NCBI RefSeq assembly: GCF_000384115.1
Contig: NZ_KB913029.1
Span: 4,687,057 to 4,751,056, forward strand
Reading direction: 5' to 3'
Source of the DNA: Sporichthya polymorpha DSM 43042
Lineage (GTDB): Bacteria; Actinomycetota; Actinomycetes; Sporichthyales; Sporichthyaceae
Length of the DNA: 64,000 bases
Positions 27,101 through 34,970 of the stretch are shown piece by piece. A program made the translations under genes and the position numbers. Below the pieces are notes generated by a model. That model worked only from the letters and a program-made list of their open reading frames with translations, was not told the DNA's origin and searched no databases. Within the stretch, counting starts at the first letter, position 1; the number at the start of each line of letters is the position of its first letter.

Positions 27101-28372
27101 TCAGCCCCGGCGACGCTCGGCAGCCGCCCGGACGCGCTGAGCGGTTGCGCGCGCCAACCGACCCGCGCGGCGGCGCACCCAGCGACGGACGTCGCCGAAG
27201 GTGGGCTCCGGCCGCCCGACCGGGGTAGCACGCCCGGTCGGCTTGCGCCGCGTGCGTCGGCGCAACTCGACGGCCAGTTGGGCGGTCAGGGGAGCCACGC
27301 CCTGCGACACCAGCCGAAACTGCACCGCCATGCGCGTCGTCTCGAACTCGAACGGCACGGCGACCTCGGCCCAACCGGTGTCGGGGTCGAAAGCGGCGCC
27401 CTTGAGGTTCCGCTTCGCCACGACCTCCCCGAGGACCAGGACCTCCGCGCGAGCGATCTTGACGTCGGCGGGCGCCGGCGGCCCGTCGCGGCGCACCCGG
27501 AAGACCACTTCCCACGAACCCTCCGGCACCGGTGCGTAAGGGCCGTGGAACAGCACACCAGGCGCACTGCCCGCGTGGCGAACGACGCGACCGTACTGCC
27601 GGTCGAAGTCCACCGGGGCCATCGGGCGCAGCCGGGCGAGCCGCTCGGCCCGGTAACTGCCGTAGAGCTCCATCAGTCGTCGGTGCAACGTATCCGCGTC
27701 CGGCTGTCGGTCGGCGCGGCAGGCGTGCACCCACCAGACGAAGGAGTCCTCCGGGTTGTCGGGGGCGGCCGCGATGCGAGTCGCACGGTCGAGGGCCTGG
27801 CCGTCCATGTCGTCGAACCGCAGGAGTCCGTGCCGCTCGCGGTCGTAACAGAGCCACACTCCGCGGAGCATCTCGATGTCGAAGCCGGCCAGACCGAGGA
27901 TCTCGACGACCTCGTCGACGGAGAACTCGAGCGTGTGCTCCGGGTGAGTCCACTGCAGCGACTGGCAGACGGGCCGGTTGGGGCTGTCCATCGCGAGGAC
28001 ACCCCCACTGGCCAGCACGCGGTGGGCCTCCAGCAGGAAGGCGGCGATGTCGTCCGGCCAGAGATGCTCGATCACCTCGCCGCCGAAGACGAGTTGGGCC
28101 TCCCCGTCGGCGACGCCCTTCATGTCACCGAGGCTCTGGGCCAACCAGACGACCTCCTCCGGCAGGTTCGCCGGAGGAGGCGAGAACAGCTCGATGCCGT
28201 ACTGCCGCGACGGAGTGCCGGGGTAGTTCTCACGGAACCAGGCGAAGTACCACTCGCCGGCGCAGCCGCCGTGGACGACGACGTCGGCCTTCGGCAGTTG
28301 TTGCAGACCCTGAGTACGGAGGGCGTGCAGGAAGAGATTGAAGTCGTCGACACCGAGATCGATCGCGTCCAT
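27101..28372 (-). CDS. SAM methyltransferase with beta-sandwich tail
   Basis: 423 aa. Class I methyltransferase at about 15-215: VVVHGGCAGEWYFAWF (altered glycine loop), LVFGGEVIEHLWPDDIAAFLLEAHRVLASGGVLAMDSPN, then HTLEFSVDEVVEILGLAGF. Residues 265-375 form a beta-rich domain (GVLFHGPYAPVPEGSWEVVFRVRRDG...) resembling sugar-binding modules, and the tail is strongly basic (about 15 Arg in 50 residues). It is probably a glycan-chain O-methyltransferase. The ATG directly abuts the stop of the large transferase upstream with no gap. Last gene of the minus-strand run. Confidence 0.7.
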   Translation of the reverse strand: MDAIDLGVDDFNLFLHALRTQGLQQLPKADVVVHGGCAGEWYFAWFRENYPGTPSRQYGIELFSPPPANLPEEVVWLAQSLGDMKGVADGEAQLVFGGEVIEHLWPDDIAAFLLEAHRVLASGGVLAMDSPNRPVCQSLQWTHPEHTLEFSVDEVVEILGLAGFDIEMLRGVWLCYDRERHGLLRFDDMDGQALDRATRIAAAPDNPEDSFVWWVHACRADRQPDADTLHRRLMELYGSYRAERLARLRPMAPVDFDRQYGRVVRHAGSAPGVLFHGPYAPVPEGSWEVVFRVRRDGPPAPADVKIARAEVLVLGEVVAKRNLKGAAFDPDTGWAEVAVPFEFETTRMAVQFRLVSQGVAPLTAQLAVELRRRTRRKPTGRATPVGRPEPTFGDVRRWVRRRAGRLARATAQRVRAAAERRRG

Positions 28373-31300
28373 CTATGCCTCCGGGTTCTTCACGACAGTG
28401 AGAGCGAAGGAGGTCGTGATCGACTGTCCCAGGCTGAGTTTGAGATGCGGGAGCCGCGGCGAGTACGGCAGCGGCGAAATGTGACAGTCCGCCGGGGTCG
28501 ACAGCGGGATCCGGAAGGTGGCGTTGAACGAGTGCCCGGGCGGAAGGGCCTTCAAGAACGCGCGCAGATCCTCGGGGGTGTAGACCGCCAGGTTCCCGTA
28601 GTCCCGCGACTTCTTGCGGGGACGCAACTCCATCTCCGTCGTGTGCACCGCCACCCCACCCGGCCGGAGCATGGCGAGAGACCGACGGATGAATTCCAGG
28701 CCGGCCTCCGGCGAGCCCAGGTGCTCGACGACGCAGGAGGACCACACCAGGTCGAAAGAGCCGAGAACGCTCGGATCGCTGGTCATGTCGAACGGACGGA
28801 ACTCGACCTGCCGCCGGACGACCGCGTCATTCACGTGTTCCTTGAGGAGCGATTCGAGGCCCCGCGCGTACTGGTTGGTGTTCGACCAGTTCCCGGTGTC
28901 GTCCCGCGGTGAGTCTGTAGCCAACACGCTCAGGCCGAGCCCCGCGAGAGTCGCCGGAATCGGCTCGGTGCCCACCCCAAATCCGCACGCTCGGCGGCCC
29001 TCCTCCAGGACGCCGGCGTCCTCCGCGGCCTGGAGGATCTCGCACCACTCCCAGATCTTGCGGTGCAGGTCCCACCTGCCGGCCTCCCCGAGTCGGGTGG
29101 CCTGCCGGTGGAACCAGTTCTGATCGAACTCCGCTGCCGCACACGCCCGCGAGCGACGGACCGGGGTCCGGCCGCGTCGGATGTCTTTCGGGACGGAGTC
29201 GCGGACACCGGCGATGCCCAGCTGATCGACGTCCAACTCCTCGGAACGTCGAGAGGTGGCGGTCGCCGGGTCGGGGGCGGTGACGGACGGCGACACACGA
29301 CGGAATCGCGTGGCAACATCAGCGACCACGGCCCTCCCCCGTGCCACGAACGGTGAGGAACGAAGCGGAACGTGCCGACTCGGCCTCGGCGCAGGTTCCG
29401 CGAGGGCGGCCGCGAGACCCGACGCGTACAGCTGGTGAGAATGCCGCTCCCGGGTGAAGTGCTGCGCGGTGGCGCCCATCGAGCGCCGCCGGTCCGCGTC
29501 CGCGACCAGGTCGACGAGACGGTCGGCCAGTTCCTTCTCCGACTCCACCTTGACCACGGCGTCGGAGGGGAGCTCCTCGAACCAGCCCAGGCCCCCGCGC
29601 ACGACGTTGACGACCCCGTGCCGCATGGCCTCGAGCGTGGCCAGCGACGTCTCCCCCCGGTAGCCCGCCCGGTAGCTGATCAGCACGTCCAGCTTGGACA
29701 ACAGCTGTTGGAACCCGAAGTCCGAGACATTGGTCGTGACGGTGACGTTGGGGAACACCTGGAGTGACAGCAGGTGAGGGTGGGTGCGGTTGCCGTGACC
29801 GAACACCTCGAACTGAACATCCGCGAAACGCTCGTCCAGTGCCAGCCGGCGGATGATTCCCAGTCCTTTGATCTCGGCGAGGATGCCGGCCAGCCCGACC
29901 CGGACCGGACCTCCGCGAAAGTGTGACGGGAGTTCAGGGACGCCGACCGGGAGTCCGAGGACGTGACACGGCACCGGGCCGACCGAGGCCTGGATCACCG
30001 CCTCCTTCGCATACTCGGAATGGACGATGACGCCTTTCTGGTTGTTGATCAGCGAAGCCAGGCAGCTGCTCCGGTCCGCACCCAACGAGGCGTGCAACCG
30101 TTCCTCGGCCGCACGCCGCTCCGGAGTGATCACGCCCTGGGCGACCATCGCGTCGAAGAGATACGGCAGAAACGTGTCGTGCACGATCGCGTACCCCGGG
30201 AGGTGCAGCGCGTTGCGGGCGGTCGCGACGTGGAACTGACTGTTGCCCAGGTGGTAGAAGACTCCGTCGTACCGAGCATGCCGTTGCGCGTTGAAGCGGT
30301 CGACGTCGAAGTACCGGGCGACCCGGCTGAAGTAGTTCGGACGGACCCGGTTCGCCGAGCGCGGCATCTCCAGGTAGTAGTGGACGTCGAAACGCTCCGA
30401 GAGCGCCGGGTGCAGTTCCTGGATCACCTTGCCGATGGCGGAGTGTCCCTGCGGGTTCGGCCCGAGGACGGCGATCCGCGGCCGCTCGGTGACCGACGCA
30501 CGGACGGTGGAACGCGCGCGGGAGCTTGCGAGCCCATCGGTCAACATCGTCGCGGTCTGTTGCCAACTGAACCGCTCGATGATCTCCGGGTAGGACGCGG
30601 TGCGCCGCGCGCGCTCCTCGGGCGTCGCCTCGAGCGCTTCACGAAGTGCACGGGCAATGTCGTCGGGCGCCTTCGGCTCGAAGTAGTGGAACGCGTCGGC
30701 GGACATCTCGCGAAAGGCGCTGATGTCGGAACACACCACGGGGACGCCGGCTTCGACGCCTTCCAGGACGGGGAGGCCGAGGCCCTCGATCTCCGACGGG
30801 AAGAGCACGGCCTCCGCGTTCCGGAACAGCCACGACATCTCCGCCTCGGAGACATTTCCGACGAAGACCAGTCCCTCGGAGCGCTCCATGAGTGAGGTGC
30901 GCGCCTGGGCTGTGTACCGCGAGGTCAGCACCAGGGAGAGCGGGAACGGGCTCCCGGCCCGGACGATCTCGAATCCCTGGACGCCGCGCACGTTGTTCTT
31001 GCGGTGGTCCTGGCCGGTCGGCATGAGCACGAAGCGGCCGACGCCCGGCAGATCCGGCGGCACCGGCGCAACCTCGCGGCGACCGATCGCCGCGCCGCTG
31101 ATGTTGATCAGGCGTTCTGCCGGTATCCCGAGATGCACCGCGAGGTCGTCGGCAACCGTCTGGGAGATCGTGAAGATCAGGTCCGCTTCAAGAACCGTCC
31201 GGTAGTTGATCAGGTAGGACCGTCTGTGCTCCGGCGTGGTCAGGTACCGCTCGTGCAGCAGGAGCGGGATGAGGTCGTAGACCACGCACATCCGCCGACC

Positions 31301-31696
31301 GGCGGCCGAGGTGGGGAAGACGCTGGCGTAGTTCATGCCCCCCGGGAAGGGAGCAAGGATCAGGTAGTCCGCGCCCTGGGCGCCCAGCTCGCGCAACAAC
31401 GCGTCGAGTCGCGGGCCGTTGGCCTTGCGCGCAGCCGGATCGCCGATCTCGTACGGCAGGGCCAGATCGGCCTCGACGACCTCCACCCCCGGGAGGCGGA
31501 ATGCGATTGCATCGCGCCGGTCCCGCCCGAGTGGAACTGCACGGTTCAGCAGCAGGATCACACGCTCGTGCGGCAGCGCGGCACAGGCGTGCGCGAGCAG
31601 TTCGAAGCTGTACTTGCCGATGCCGCGGTGCCACGTGTCGGTCTGGAGCACCTGAGCGTCGATGACCAGGGTCGACGCACTCCCCAGGCTGTTCAC
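28373..31696 (-). CDS. Fusion: two GT4 glycosyltransferases plus methyltransferase
   Basis: 1107 aa, soluble. Domain 1 (about 1-390) is GT-B, family GT4: CVVYDLIPLLLHERY, FVLMPTGQDHRKNN, LFPSEIEGLGLPVLEGVEAG with the EX7E donor-phosphate motif. Domain 2 (about 405-800) is a second GT-B half-enzyme: RIAVLGPNPQGHSAIGKVI, HSEYAKEAV, LAGILAEIKGLG, SYRAGYRGETSLATLEAMRHG. Domain 3 (about 850-1107) is a class I SAM methyltransferase: GRRACGFGVGTEPIPATLA, DLVWSSCVVEHLGSPEAGLEF. One chain could add two sugars and methylate the product. The GTG at 31696 is chosen because it overlaps the fkbM-type stop by four bases; an ATG-like longer frame would start at 31783 inside that gene. Confidence 0.8.
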   Translation of the reverse strand: MNSLGSASTLVIDAQVLQTDTWHRGIGKYSFELLAHACAALPHERVILLLNRAVPLGRDRRDAIAFRLPGVEVVEADLALPYEIGDPAARKANGPRLDALLRELGAQGADYLILAPFPGGMNYASVFPTSAAGRRMCVVYDLIPLLLHERYLTTPEHRRSYLINYRTVLEADLIFTISQTVADDLAVHLGIPAERLINISGAAIGRREVAPVPPDLPGVGRFVLMPTGQDHRKNNVRGVQGFEIVRAGSPFPLSLVLTSRYTAQARTSLMERSEGLVFVGNVSEAEMSWLFRNAEAVLFPSEIEGLGLPVLEGVEAGVPVVCSDISAFREMSADAFHYFEPKAPDDIARALREALEATPEERARRTASYPEIIERFSWQQTATMLTDGLASSRARSTVRASVTERPRIAVLGPNPQGHSAIGKVIQELHPALSERFDVHYYLEMPRSANRVRPNYFSRVARYFDVDRFNAQRHARYDGVFYHLGNSQFHVATARNALHLPGYAIVHDTFLPYLFDAMVAQGVITPERRAAEERLHASLGADRSSCLASLINNQKGVIVHSEYAKEAVIQASVGPVPCHVLGLPVGVPELPSHFRGGPVRVGLAGILAEIKGLGIIRRLALDERFADVQFEVFGHGNRTHPHLLSLQVFPNVTVTTNVSDFGFQQLLSKLDVLISYRAGYRGETSLATLEAMRHGVVNVVRGGLGWFEELPSDAVVKVESEKELADRLVDLVADADRRRSMGATAQHFTRERHSHQLYASGLAAALAEPAPRPSRHVPLRSSPFVARGRAVVADVATRFRRVSPSVTAPDPATATSRRSEELDVDQLGIAGVRDSVPKDIRRGRTPVRRSRACAAAEFDQNWFHRQATRLGEAGRWDLHRKIWEWCEILQAAEDAGVLEEGRRACGFGVGTEPIPATLAGLGLSVLATDSPRDDTGNWSNTNQYARGLESLLKEHVNDAVVRRQVEFRPFDMTSDPSVLGSFDLVWSSCVVEHLGSPEAGLEFIRRSLAMLRPGGVAVHTTEMELRPRKKSRDYGNLAVYTPEDLRAFLKALPPGHSFNATFRIPLSTPADCHISPLPYSPRLPHLKLSLGQSITTSFALTVVKNPEA

Positions 31697-32844
31697 TTCC
31701 GCCGTCCCGCTCCGTGCCCCGGTGCGGACGACCGCCGCGCCACCTGACGAGCCAACTGCTTTCCCTTCCGGTATCCGCGCCACGCCACCGCCGAGAGGCC
31801 GGATGACCGAACCTCGTTGGTGAACACGGAGCGGTCAGTTGCCTGTATCCCGTCCAGGAGTTCTGCCGGTTGCCGACCCGCGTAGGCCCGCGACTCCAGT
31901 CGGCGGAGGCGTGCCCGGCGTGACGCGTCCCGCCAGTGCTGGAGGCGGTCCTCGGCGTAACGGTCCACGCTGTTCGCCACGTCCCGCAGACCGACCTGCG
32001 TCGCCTCGGCCGCCTCTGCGCGCCGCTCGGCGGACTTCAACTTGGTCACAAGTGCCCGGTTGCCGGCGCGGGTCGAGCGCAGGGTCGCTTCGAGCGAGGC
32101 GAGACGGCGCTCGAGGAGCTGGATCCGGTCGATGTACTTGTTCATCATCAGGTGGACGGGGTACTTGACCACCGGCCGGCTGAGTGCGACCGGAACGTAC
32201 TTCTCGCGAAAGGTCGCCGTCCGGTGCGCGGCCTCTTCGGCCACCCAGTACTCGTTGAGCCCGTCGAAGAATTCGAGCTGGTAGCGCGCTTCCCGGAGCA
32301 AGGTCCGCCAGTCGCGAAAGACGTGGTTGGCCTCGATGCAGATGACCTCCGGGCGGAAGCGGTCCCAGTCGTTGCCTTCGAGTGCCTCGTACTCCAAGCC
32401 CTCGACGTCGACCTTCATGAAGTTGATCTGCGGGAGGTCCGCCTCGGCGAGGACGTCACGCAACGTGCGCACCTCCACCTCGTAGTCCCAGTAGTTCGAC
32501 GTGACCTCCCCGGGCTCCCCGGCGCGCTGGTCGACCATCTGCGGGGAGAAGGTCGACAGCCCGTCACCCAGGTACTCCCGGAACTGCACGCGCCCCGGAG
32601 CGTTCGACACGCCGACGCAGAGATTCACGTCGTTCGGTCGGTCTTTCGTCAGCGCCTCGTGGTGGCGCCGGATCGGCTCGATGTTGACCCCGCGCCATCC
32701 GAGGTCGTAGAAACGCTTGGTCACGGAGTCGATGAACGGGTCGTTCGCTCCGAGGTCCACGTACCGGCCGGCGGACACGCCGTGGAAGAACGCCGCGAGC
32801 AGGATGTCCTCGCCGTTCTGCGCATACGAGATCTCGTAATCCAC
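31693..32844 (-). CDS. FkbM-family methyltransferase with coiled-coil tail
   Basis: 383 aa. FkbM-type SAM methyltransferase, usually methylating sugar hydroxyls. SYAQNGEDILLAAFF opens the domain, YVDLGANDPFIDSVTKRFY is the SAM loop, GVNIEPIRRHHEAL and FMKVDVEGLEYEALEG follow. Residues about 230-310 are a coiled coil (RIQLLERRLASLEATLRS; KLKSAERRAEAAEA) and the end is basic, features shared with other enzymes of this region. Start: GTG 32844 has GGAGG with nine bases spacing; an in-frame start at 32883 is possible. Stop overlaps the next gene as GTGA. Confidence 0.82.
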   Translation of the reverse strand: MDYEISYAQNGEDILLAAFFHGVSAGRYVDLGANDPFIDSVTKRFYDLGWRGVNIEPIRRHHEALTKDRPNDVNLCVGVSNAPGRVQFREYLGDGLSTFSPQMVDQRAGEPGEVTSNYWDYEVEVRTLRDVLAEADLPQINFMKVDVEGLEYEALEGNDWDRFRPEVICIEANHVFRDWRTLLREARYQLEFFDGLNEYWVAEEAAHRTATFREKYVPVALSRPVVKYPVHLMMNKYIDRIQLLERRLASLEATLRSTRAGNRALVTKLKSAERRAEAAEATQVGLRDVANSVDRYAEDRLQHWRDASRRARLRRLESRAYAGRQPAELLDGIQATDRSVFTNEVRSSGLSAVAWRGYRKGKQLARQVARRSSAPGHGAGRRK

Positions 32845-32900
32845 TGCGCCCACCCTCCGTGCACTCGCGCTCCGCACCTGCAACCAGGCGCTGAAGGTCG

Positions 32901-33878
32901 TTACGGTAACTCCCCCGGCAGGGCGCTCACGAACTCCTCGATGGATCTACGTACCGGGATGGTTGGGGCCCATCCCGTGGCCCGGGCGAGACGCCGATTG
33001 TCACCGACCACGTCGGGGTTGTCGGTCGGCCGGACCCGGCTCGGGTCGGACTCGGTCGGGAGGTCGTCCCAGCCCAGCGCGTCGAGCACCATGGCCAGAA
33101 TTTCCTCGCCGCTGACCGAGGCGCCGCTGCAGACGTTGTAGACCGCGTCCGGCAACGTCGGAGCTTCGGCGAGCTCGATGTAGGCACGCGCGACGTCCCG
33201 CACGTCCGTGTAGTCACGCCGGGTCGTCAACGTGCCGACGCGCATGGGCCGGCCGGCGCGGCGGGCCTCGGCCGCCGAGTGCGCGAGGTCCGGCACCAGG
33301 AAGCCTCGACTCTGCCCGGGCCCGATGTGGTTGAACGGCCGGACCACGACGCAGTCCAGCCCGTTCGTCCGGTGCGCCAGCGCCCGCTCCTCCATCGCGA
33401 TCTTGCTCGCGGCATAGGGCGAGGATCCCGGGTCGACAGCGCCCTCCTCCGACAGGGGCATGGACTGCCCCGCCCGGTAGACGGCACCTGAACTGACGGC
33501 GATGACGCGCACGTCGTCGAGCTTCTGGTCCGACAGTGCCGTGCAGAGGGTGTCGAGCACGTCGACGTTGACCCGCAGGTACTCCTCGGACTGGTCGAAG
33601 GACGGCCCGACCGCGGCCAGGCCGGCGAGGTTGATGACCGCCCCGACGTCGCCCAGCGGCAGGGAACGCACCTGCTCGAGGTCGGCCACGTCGCACGAGA
33701 CGTACGCGTCGATCAGGTCCGCAATGGCGGGGTCGGCCCTGTCCTGCCGGGACACGGCGATCACACCGCAGCCACGGTCGACCAACTGGGCGACGACGTG
33801 ATGCCCCACGAAGCCGTTCGCACCGGTGACCAGCGCGCGAGTCGCCGACGTGCCTTGTGGTCCTGAGGTGTTGAGCAC
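32901..33878 (-). CDS. rmd: GDP-4-keto-6-deoxy-D-mannose reductase
   Basis: 325 aa extended SDR. TGANGFVGHHVVAQL is the cofactor loop. The catalytic Ser-Tyr-Lys lies in AVSSGAVYRAG and SSPYAASKIAMEERA. Substrate-binding blocks are RPFNHIGPGQSRGFLVPDL and RRDYTDVRDVARAYI. The NHIGPGQ block is typical of Rmd (GDP-6-deoxy-D-mannose reductase). Directly after gmd (13 bases), it should reduce the Gmd product to GDP-D-rhamnose. GTG at 33878 has AAGGA nine bases upstream. GDP-fucose-type epimerase/reductase activity is less likely because the GMER hallmark set is not seen. Confidence 0.85.
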   Translation of the reverse strand: MLNTSGPQGTSATRALVTGANGFVGHHVVAQLVDRGCGVIAVSRQDRADPAIADLIDAYVSCDVADLEQVRSLPLGDVGAVINLAGLAAVGPSFDQSEEYLRVNVDVLDTLCTALSDQKLDDVRVIAVSSGAVYRAGQSMPLSEEGAVDPGSSPYAASKIAMEERALAHRTNGLDCVVVRPFNHIGPGQSRGFLVPDLAHSAAEARRAGRPMRVGTLTTRRDYTDVRDVARAYIELAEAPTLPDAVYNVCSGASVSGEEILAMVLDALGWDDLPTESDPSRVRPTDNPDVVGDNRRLARATGWAPTIPVRRSIEEFVSALPGELP

Positions 33879-33890
33879 TGGGTGGTGTCC

Positions 33891-34943
33891 TTACCCGCGC
33901 ACCCCGGCGCGTTCCACCTCGAGGTCGTGAGCCACCATCAGTTTCACCAGCCCCGAGAAGTCGACCCGCCGCTTCCACCCGAGCACACGCTCGGCCTTGC
34001 TGGGATCGGCGAGCAGGATGTCGACCTCGGCCGGGCGGAAGAACGCTGGATTGACGCGGATCACGGTCGTTCCCGAGGCTCGGTTCACGCCCGTCTCGTC
34101 CGGCCCCTCGCCGCGCCACTCCAACTCGATGCCGACCTCGGCGAAGGCGAGCCCGCAGAACTCGCGGATGGTATGAGCCTCGCCGGTCCCGAGGACGTAG
34201 TCGCCGGGCTCGTCCTGCTGGAGCATCAGCCACATGCCCTCGACGTAGTCGCCGGCGTAGCCCCAGTCCCGCTTCGCGGACAGGTTGCCGAGTTCCAGCA
34301 CGTGCTGCTTGCCCAGGCTGATCCGGGCGGCGGCCTGACTGATCTTCCGCGTGACGAACTCGGGACCCCGTCGCTCGCCCTCGTGGTTGAACAGGATCCC
34401 GCTGCTCGCGTGCATCCCGTAGCTCTCGCGGTAGTTACAGGTGATCCAGTGGCCGTAGAGCTTGGCGACGCCGTACGGGCTGCGCGGGTGGAACAACGCG
34501 GTCTCGTCGTACCCCTGGCTCGGCCGGTTGTAGTCGAGGCCGCCGAACATCTCGGAGGTCGACGCCTGGTAGAAGCGCGCCGTGTCCGCGAGACCGGCGG
34601 CACGAATGGCCTCGAGCATGTTGAGGACGCCGCCGCCCGTGACCTGGTGGGTCAGGACGGGGTTGTGGAACGAGTACCCCACGTGGCTGATGGCCGCCAG
34701 GTTGTAGACCTCGTCCGGCCGCACGGTGGACAGCGCGCGGACCAGCGCAGCGGGATCAAGCAGGTCGGCGAGGACGAGTTCCACGCCCGGAAGGTCCTCC
34801 TGGATCTGCCGGTACCGCGGGTGGCTGGGCTCCATCTGACCCCGGACCATGCCGACGACCCGATAGCCCTTGCCCAGCAGCAGGCCGGCGAGGTGCCCGC
34901 CGTCCTGACCGGTCACGCCGGTGATGAAGGCGACCTTCGACAT
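33891..34943 (-). CDS. gmd: GDP-mannose 4,6-dehydratase
   Basis: 350 aa, normal Gmd length. GVTGQDGGHLAGLLL is the NADP loop specific to Gmd. Other motifs are NLAAISHVGYSFHNP, FYQASTSEMFGG, SPYGVAKLYGHW with the catalytic Tyr/Lys, and FNHEGERRGPEFVTRKIS, which is diagnostic of Gmd, then RDWGYAGDYVEGMW. It makes GDP-4-keto-6-deoxy-D-mannose. GAGGGG precedes the ATG by four or five bases. The mannose-1-phosphate guanylyltransferase that would supply GDP-mannose is not next to it. Confidence 0.95.
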   Translation of the reverse strand: MSKVAFITGVTGQDGGHLAGLLLGKGYRVVGMVRGQMEPSHPRYRQIQEDLPGVELVLADLLDPAALVRALSTVRPDEVYNLAAISHVGYSFHNPVLTHQVTGGGVLNMLEAIRAAGLADTARFYQASTSEMFGGLDYNRPSQGYDETALFHPRSPYGVAKLYGHWITCNYRESYGMHASSGILFNHEGERRGPEFVTRKISQAAARISLGKQHVLELGNLSAKRDWGYAGDYVEGMWLMLQQDEPGDYVLGTGEAHTIREFCGLAFAEVGIELEWRGEGPDETGVNRASGTTVIRVNPAFFRPAEVDILLADPSKAERVLGWKRRVDFSGLVKLMVAHDLEVERAGVRG

Positions 34944-34970
34944 CGCACCCCTCGTTTCGCGGTTCCCGGC

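Noticed and set aside
28373-31783. Start of the GT-GT-methyltransferase fusion at 31783
   Set aside because: It would overlap the FkbM gene by 91 bases; the GTG at 31696 gives the 4-base GTGA overlap seen repeatedly in this region.
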